DNA from: Flavobacterium tagetis
GTDB lineage: Bacteria; Bacteroidota; Bacteroidia; Flavobacteriales; Flavobacteriaceae
NCBI RefSeq assembly: GCF_016735615.1
Contig: NZ_JAERSF010000001.1
Span: 496,001 to 560,000 of the forward strand
Length of the DNA: 64,000 nt
Direction of reading: 5' to 3'
This document shows positions 61,029 through 64,000 of the stretch, in pieces (position 1 is the first letter of the stretch; each line of letters opens with the position of its first letter). The notes beneath the pieces are model-generated. The model ran no database searches. It was not told the origin of the DNA and saw only the letters and a list, made by a program, of their open reading frames with translations. Both the position numbers and the translations under genes were made by a program.

Positions 61029-61895
61029 TCACTTCTTAGCCGACAAATAAACTCCGATCAAAATAATAAAAGCACCAACAGATTGAATTGGCGTCAGGAA
61101 TTCGTTATCCAACAATCCCCAGAAGAATGCTACAATCGGAATTAAATACGTTACTGATGTTGCAAAAACTGGCGATGACATTTGAATCAGCTTAAAGAAC
61201 AGAATATTGGCGATTCCTGTTCCTAAAACACCTAAAATTGCCACAAAAAGTGTAGAATGCTCCGTTTCTGCAAAATGTATTTTCTGGCAGATATCGGTTG
61301 CACTTAAAATGATTAATGCTGGCAAAAGCAAAACCGCAAAATTTCCTGTTGTTATGCTTACAGAATTTAAATCGTGAAGATATTTTTTAATCAGATTTAC
61401 GTTGATCGCATAACTAAGTGTCGCTATAACCACCAATAAAACATATAAATAGTTTTGCGTTCCACTCGCAGAATCTCCACTTAAAACCAAAAGCAGACAG
61501 CCCACCAGTCCAACAAAAACACCCAAAACTTGTCGTTTTTGGAACTGAATTCCAAAAGCAATAATTCCTAAAATCAAAGTATTTAAAGGCGTTAGCGAAT
61601 TTAAAATCGCCACAATAGAACTATTAACTTGAGTTTCTGCAATGGCAAAAAGATACGCTGGCATAAAAGTTCCAAAAAGTGAAGTTATTGCAACAAATTT
61701 CCATTGGCGTCGGGAAATCTTTTTTAGACTATTAAAACCTACAATTAGCAAAAACAAAGCGGCAAAAATGATTCGGAATGATCCTACCTGAACAGCGCTT
61801 AAACCGACCAATCCTTTTTTTATTAGAATAAATGAGCTTCCCCATATAAGAGAAAGAATCGCTAAGTAAATCCACTTTAACTGTTTTGTTTCCAT
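61029..61895 (-). CDS. EamA-family (DMT superfamily) transporter, 288 aa
   Basis: Drug/metabolite transporter-type inner-membrane protein with about ten hydrophobic helices in two EamA repeats (GSSFILIKKGLVGLSAVQVG in the first; GVLGTGIANILFFKLIQMSSP in the second). These carriers export amino acids or other metabolites, or take up solutes; the substrate cannot be read. Length and topology are normal. It stands alone, divergent from the HMA lipoprotein gene, and is probably monocistronic. Confidence 0.92.
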   Translation of the reverse strand: METKQLKWIYLAILSLIWGSSFILIKKGLVGLSAVQVGSFRIIFAALFLLIVGFNSLKKISRRQWKFVAITSLFGTFMPAYLFAIAETQVNSSIVAILNSLTPLNTLILGIIAFGIQFQKRQVLGVFVGLVGCLLLVLSGDSASGTQNYLYVLLVVIATLSYAINVNLIKKYLHDLNSVSITTGNFAVLLLPALIILSATDICQKIHFAETEHSTLFVAILGVLGTGIANILFFKLIQMSSPVFATSVTYLIPIVAFFWGLLDNEFLTPIQSVGAFIILIGVYLSAKK

Positions 61896-61953
61896 AAATC
61901 GTATTTTACTGCAAATTTGTAATTATTTTACGAACTGACGGCTCTCTTTTTAC

Positions 61954-61961
61954 TAATTTTG
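61954..61961 (+). promoter_or_regulatory. Possible -7 element of the HMA lipoprotein gene
   Basis: TAATTTTG followed by CA matches TAnnTTTG and lies 36 bp before the start. The upstream TTG element is not clear. Confidence 0.45.
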
Positions 61962-61997
61962 CAAACAAGTAATTAGCAATCTAAAATTTAATATATA

Positions 61998-62375
61998 ATG
62001 AAAATTTCAAAAATCTTATTCGCTGCAGCAATCGCTGGTTTAGTGTTTGTTGGCTGTAAAAAAGCAGAAGACAAAAGCCTTGAAGTCGTAAATAAAGAAA
62101 AAAGTGCTCCAAAAGAACATAAACCAATCGCAGCAGAAAATCTCCAAACTGCAAGCTTTACAATTGACGGAATGACTTGCGCTGTTGGATGCGCTAAAAC
62201 CATCGAAGAAGAATTAGCAAACCTTGACGGAGTTGAAAAAGCAGTGGTTGATTTCGATAAAAAAACTGCAACTGTAAGTTTTGACAAAACAATCCAAAAC
62301 TCAGAATCTTTGACAAAAGTAGTTCAAGAAACCGGAGACGGGAAGACATATAAAGTTTCTAATTTTAAATCTTAA
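61998..62375 (+). CDS. Heavy-metal-associated (HMA) domain lipoprotein, 125 aa
   Basis: Small exported lipoprotein with lipobox Cys20 (LVFVGC), a Lys/Glu-rich spacer, then a single HMA domain at residues about 50-122 (FTIDGMTCAVGCAKTIEEEL, GVEKAVVDFDKKTATVSFDK). The metal motif reads Cys61-x-x-x-Cys65 (MTCAVGC), one residue longer than the usual GMTCxxC of copper chaperones. Many Bacteroidota HMA proteins share this spacing. Copper or a related ion in the periplasm is likely, but there is no copper ATPase next to it. It converges on gldD across a shared terminator. Confidence 0.88.
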   Translation: MKISKILFAAAIAGLVFVGCKKAEDKSLEVVNKEKSAPKEHKPIAAENLQTASFTIDGMTCAVGCAKTIEEELANLDGVEKAVVDFDKKTATVSFDKTIQNSESLTKVVQETGDGKTYKVSNFKS

Positions 62376-62393
62376 TTCAAGATATTTGATAAT

Positions 62394-62424
62394 AAAAAAG
62401 GATCCTATTCGGATCCTTTTTTAT
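62394..62424. terminator. Bidirectional terminator between the HMA gene and gldD
   Basis: AAAAAGGATCC (62394-62404) pairs with GGATCCTTTTT (62411-62421), with A-run and T-run on the two sides. Confidence 0.9.
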
Positions 62425-62426
62425 TT

Positions 62427-62987
62427 TTATTTCCATTTCAATGTTTCCATCAAACGCTGCATATCGTTTTTAACATAACTTGCGGCAGGCATAATCGAAT
62501 CAAAATTTGGTTTTGCATAAAAGTACATCGAGCCAATTAAAAAGTGCTTTGTACTGTCTGTAACATAAAACTGAGAGTTTGTAGCTGCGTTTCCGTCTAC
62601 TTGATAAAACATTCCATAAACCTTTTTTTCTGGATTTAAATACGGTTGTTCTAAAATATCATCAGCTTTAATAACGTGCTCATAAGTTAGTTTTTGAGCA
62701 TCGCGTAGTAATTTATCAATATTGCCATTTACAGGCTTGTAAGTTAAATAAATAGTTGCTTTCATTTTAGGATATGTGATCGCAAAACCACATTCTTTTT
62801 CTCCTTTTATAATAGCATCTTCATTCATTTGAAAAGTGAACGGACAAGTATTTTCAAAATTCACATATTTTGCTTCTGGATAATCTAATCGCAGGTAACT
62901 GGCTGGTTTAGGCAGAACATCATTTTTACAGCTTATAACCGTAAGCGCAAGCAAAATTGCTGTTATTGAAAGTATTTTATTAAGCAT
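62427..62987 (-). CDS. gldD: Gliding motility lipoprotein GldD, 186 aa
   Basis: Lipoprotein required for gliding and, through it, T9SS function in Flavobacterium; its biochemical role is unsettled. Lipobox Cys20 (ALTVISC) is followed by KPASYLRLDYPEAKY, a hallmark of GldD, then AKLEDECGFAI-type sequence (here EKECGFAITYPKMKATIYLT) and MFYQVDGNAATNSQFYVTDS. The end, AASYVKNDMQRLMETLKWK, is also conserved. It overlaps gldE by 8 bp, so the genes are translated together. The pair lies 25 kb from gldJ; I recall these genes being in the same region of F. johnsoniae. Confidence 0.94.
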   Translation of the reverse strand: MLNKILSITAILLALTVISCKNDVLPKPASYLRLDYPEAKYVNFENTCPFTFQMNEDAIIKGEKECGFAITYPKMKATIYLTYKPVNGNIDKLLRDAQKLTYEHVIKADDILEQPYLNPEKKVYGMFYQVDGNAATNSQFYVTDSTKHFLIGSMYFYAKPNFDSIMPAASYVKNDMQRLMETLKWK

Positions 62988-64000
62988 TTTTATTTATAGT
63001 TACTTTTATTTGTTTTACACGCTTTTTATCTACTGTTTCTACAGTGAAAATACAGTTTTCAAAAGGCACTTTTTGATCTTTTTTAGGAAAATTGCCCAAA
63101 ATCTCCAGAATAAATCCAGCCAATGTTTCGGCTTCTCCCTTATGAGATTCAAAAACATCTTCGTCAACATCTACAATTCTGTAGAAATCTTTCAGGTTTA
63201 TTTTTCCTTCAAAAAGAAAATTATTTTCATCTATTTGCGAGAAATTCAGATTTTCATCATCAAATTCATCACTAATATCACCCACAATTTCCTCGATAAC
63301 ATCTTCTAAAGAAACCAATCCAGAAGTTCCGCCATATTCATCAACTACGATTGCTAAGTGACTTTTTAAGCTCTGAAAATCCTTCAATAGATTATCCAAT
63401 TTTTTATTCTCAGGAACAAAGAACGCTTCTCTGATCAAAGAAGTCCAATCAAATTCTTCTTTATCAATATGAGGCAATAAATCTTTTACGAAAAGCACGC
63501 CTTCAATCTGATCAATATTATCTCGATAAACTGGAATTCTAGAAAAACCTGTTTCAATTATCTTAGGATAAATTTCTGCGAATGTTTCTGATATTTCCAA
63601 TGCAAAAATATCAATTCTCGGACTCATTACCTGCTTTGTATCGGTATTTCCGAAAGAAACAATTCCTTCAAGGATTTTCTGTTCTTCTGTTGAAGTTCCT
63701 TCCGAATCCGTAAGTTCCAATGCCTGAGAAAGTTGATTGACAGAAAAATTACTTTTTTGTTTTCCTAATTTATTCTGAAAATATATGGTAACGGCACGCA
63801 TTGGCAAACTAATCGGCGAAAGCACTTTATCTAAAAATGCCAGCGGATAAGCTACACGTTTAGCAAATCGAATACTATTTCTACTCGCATAAACTTTAGG
63901 AAGCACTTCGCCAAATAATAAAATCAGGAAAGTAACCAGAATTACTTCGAGCGTAAATTTGAAAGCTGGCGAACCTACATTGGCAAAAATACTCTGCCCA
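62980..64000 (-). CDS. gldE: Gliding motility protein GldE, CNNM/CorC-type (5' end outside window)
   Basis: The frame is open from the window edge to the stop at 62980, so the gene is incomplete only because the window ends. The last visible residues on the left-hand side of the protein (FKFTLEVILVTFLILLFGEV) are the final membrane helix of a DUF21/CNNM domain. An in-frame GTG at 63906 could be mistaken for a start but lies within this domain. Two CBS domains follow (VMSPRIDIFALEI, GFSRIPVYRDNIDQIEGVLF, HLAIVVDEYGGTSGLVSLED), then a CorC/HlyC-type C-terminal domain. GldE is a membrane protein partner of GldD in gliding; its transport or metal role is not established. Confidence 0.93.
   Translation of the reverse strand, partial: GQSIFANVGSPAFKFTLEVILVTFLILLFGEVLPKVYASRNSIRFAKRVAYPLAFLDKVLSPISLPMRAVTIYFQNKLGKQKSNFSVNQLSQALELTDSEGTSTEEQKILEGIVSFGNTDTKQVMSPRIDIFALEISETFAEIYPKIIETGFSRIPVYRDNIDQIEGVLFVKDLLPHIDKEEFDWTSLIREAFFVPENKKLDNLLKDFQSLKSHLAIVVDEYGGTSGLVSLEDVIEEIVGDISDEFDDENLNFSQIDENNFLFEGKINLKDFYRIVDVDEDVFESHKGEAETLAGFILEILGNFPKKDQKVPFENCIFTVETVDKKRVKQIKVTINKNA

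Noticed and set aside
63904..63906. GTG start for gldE, implying a 308-aa protein
   Set aside because: The frame stays open to the window edge and encodes the expected CNNM membrane helix, so the GTG is internal.

Overview
The window is chromosomal DNA from a member of the Bacteroidota, almost certainly a Flavobacterium close to F. johnsoniae. The evidence is the low G+C content, two SusC/SusD pairs, gliding and type IX secretion genes (gldJ, porU, porV, gldD, gldE), and promoters of the TTG / TAnnTTTG type without Shine-Dalgarno sites. I saw no tRNA or rRNA genes, CRISPR arrays, transposases or prophage genes.

Positions 1-3,900 hold a DNA-alkylation-repair neighbourhood: the 3' end of an Ada/Ogt-type methyltransferase, a short-chain dehydrogenase overlapping an Oxygenase-NA family dioxygenase, a stand-alone Ada-type metal-binding protein overlapping AlkB, a YjbR-like protein, and a Nudix-fold protein with a destroyed Nudix box that is probably a transcription factor. 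Two 108-bp palindromic repeats flank the dehydrogenase/oxygenase pair. A small orphan gene and a DUF3857/transglutaminase-like protein follow.

Positions 6,667-34,336 are a 28-kb polysaccharide utilization locus. It comprises an eight-gene minus-strand cluster (three GH30, GH5-CBM6, GH16, an EEP-family phosphoesterase, a fourth GH30, GH3), two separate susC-susD-lipoprotein operons, and a plus-strand regulator. The regulator combines a periplasmic propeller, a Y_Y_Y domain, one membrane helix and a LuxR-type HTH. The enzyme set points to a beta-1,3/beta-1,6-glucan such as laminarin or fungal/oomycete wall glucan. Both susC genes share a nearly identical 43-nt leader and an upstream pair of AAAAACAC boxes 33 bp apart, at the same distance from the start codon, which suggests co-regulation.

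Positions 34,371-42,753 contain murF, gldJ, porU and porV, covering cell-wall synthesis, the gliding/T9SS motor and the T9SS sortase with its shuttle. Positions 42,834-57,077 are mostly housekeeping: cdd, pdhA-pdhC, an M1 peptidase lipoprotein, an AhpD-like protein, an AraC regulator, a glycosyltransferase, miaE, an AsmA-like protein, an unrecognised membrane protein, and rpmA/rplU. The 48,148-48,563 gap holds a near-perfect inverted repeat and a structured element that may be a Flavobacterium non-coding RNA.

Positions 57,351-64,000 contain an M16 peptidase pair, an EamA transporter, a heavy-metal-associated-domain lipoprotein, and gldD-gldE, with gldE running off the right edge.
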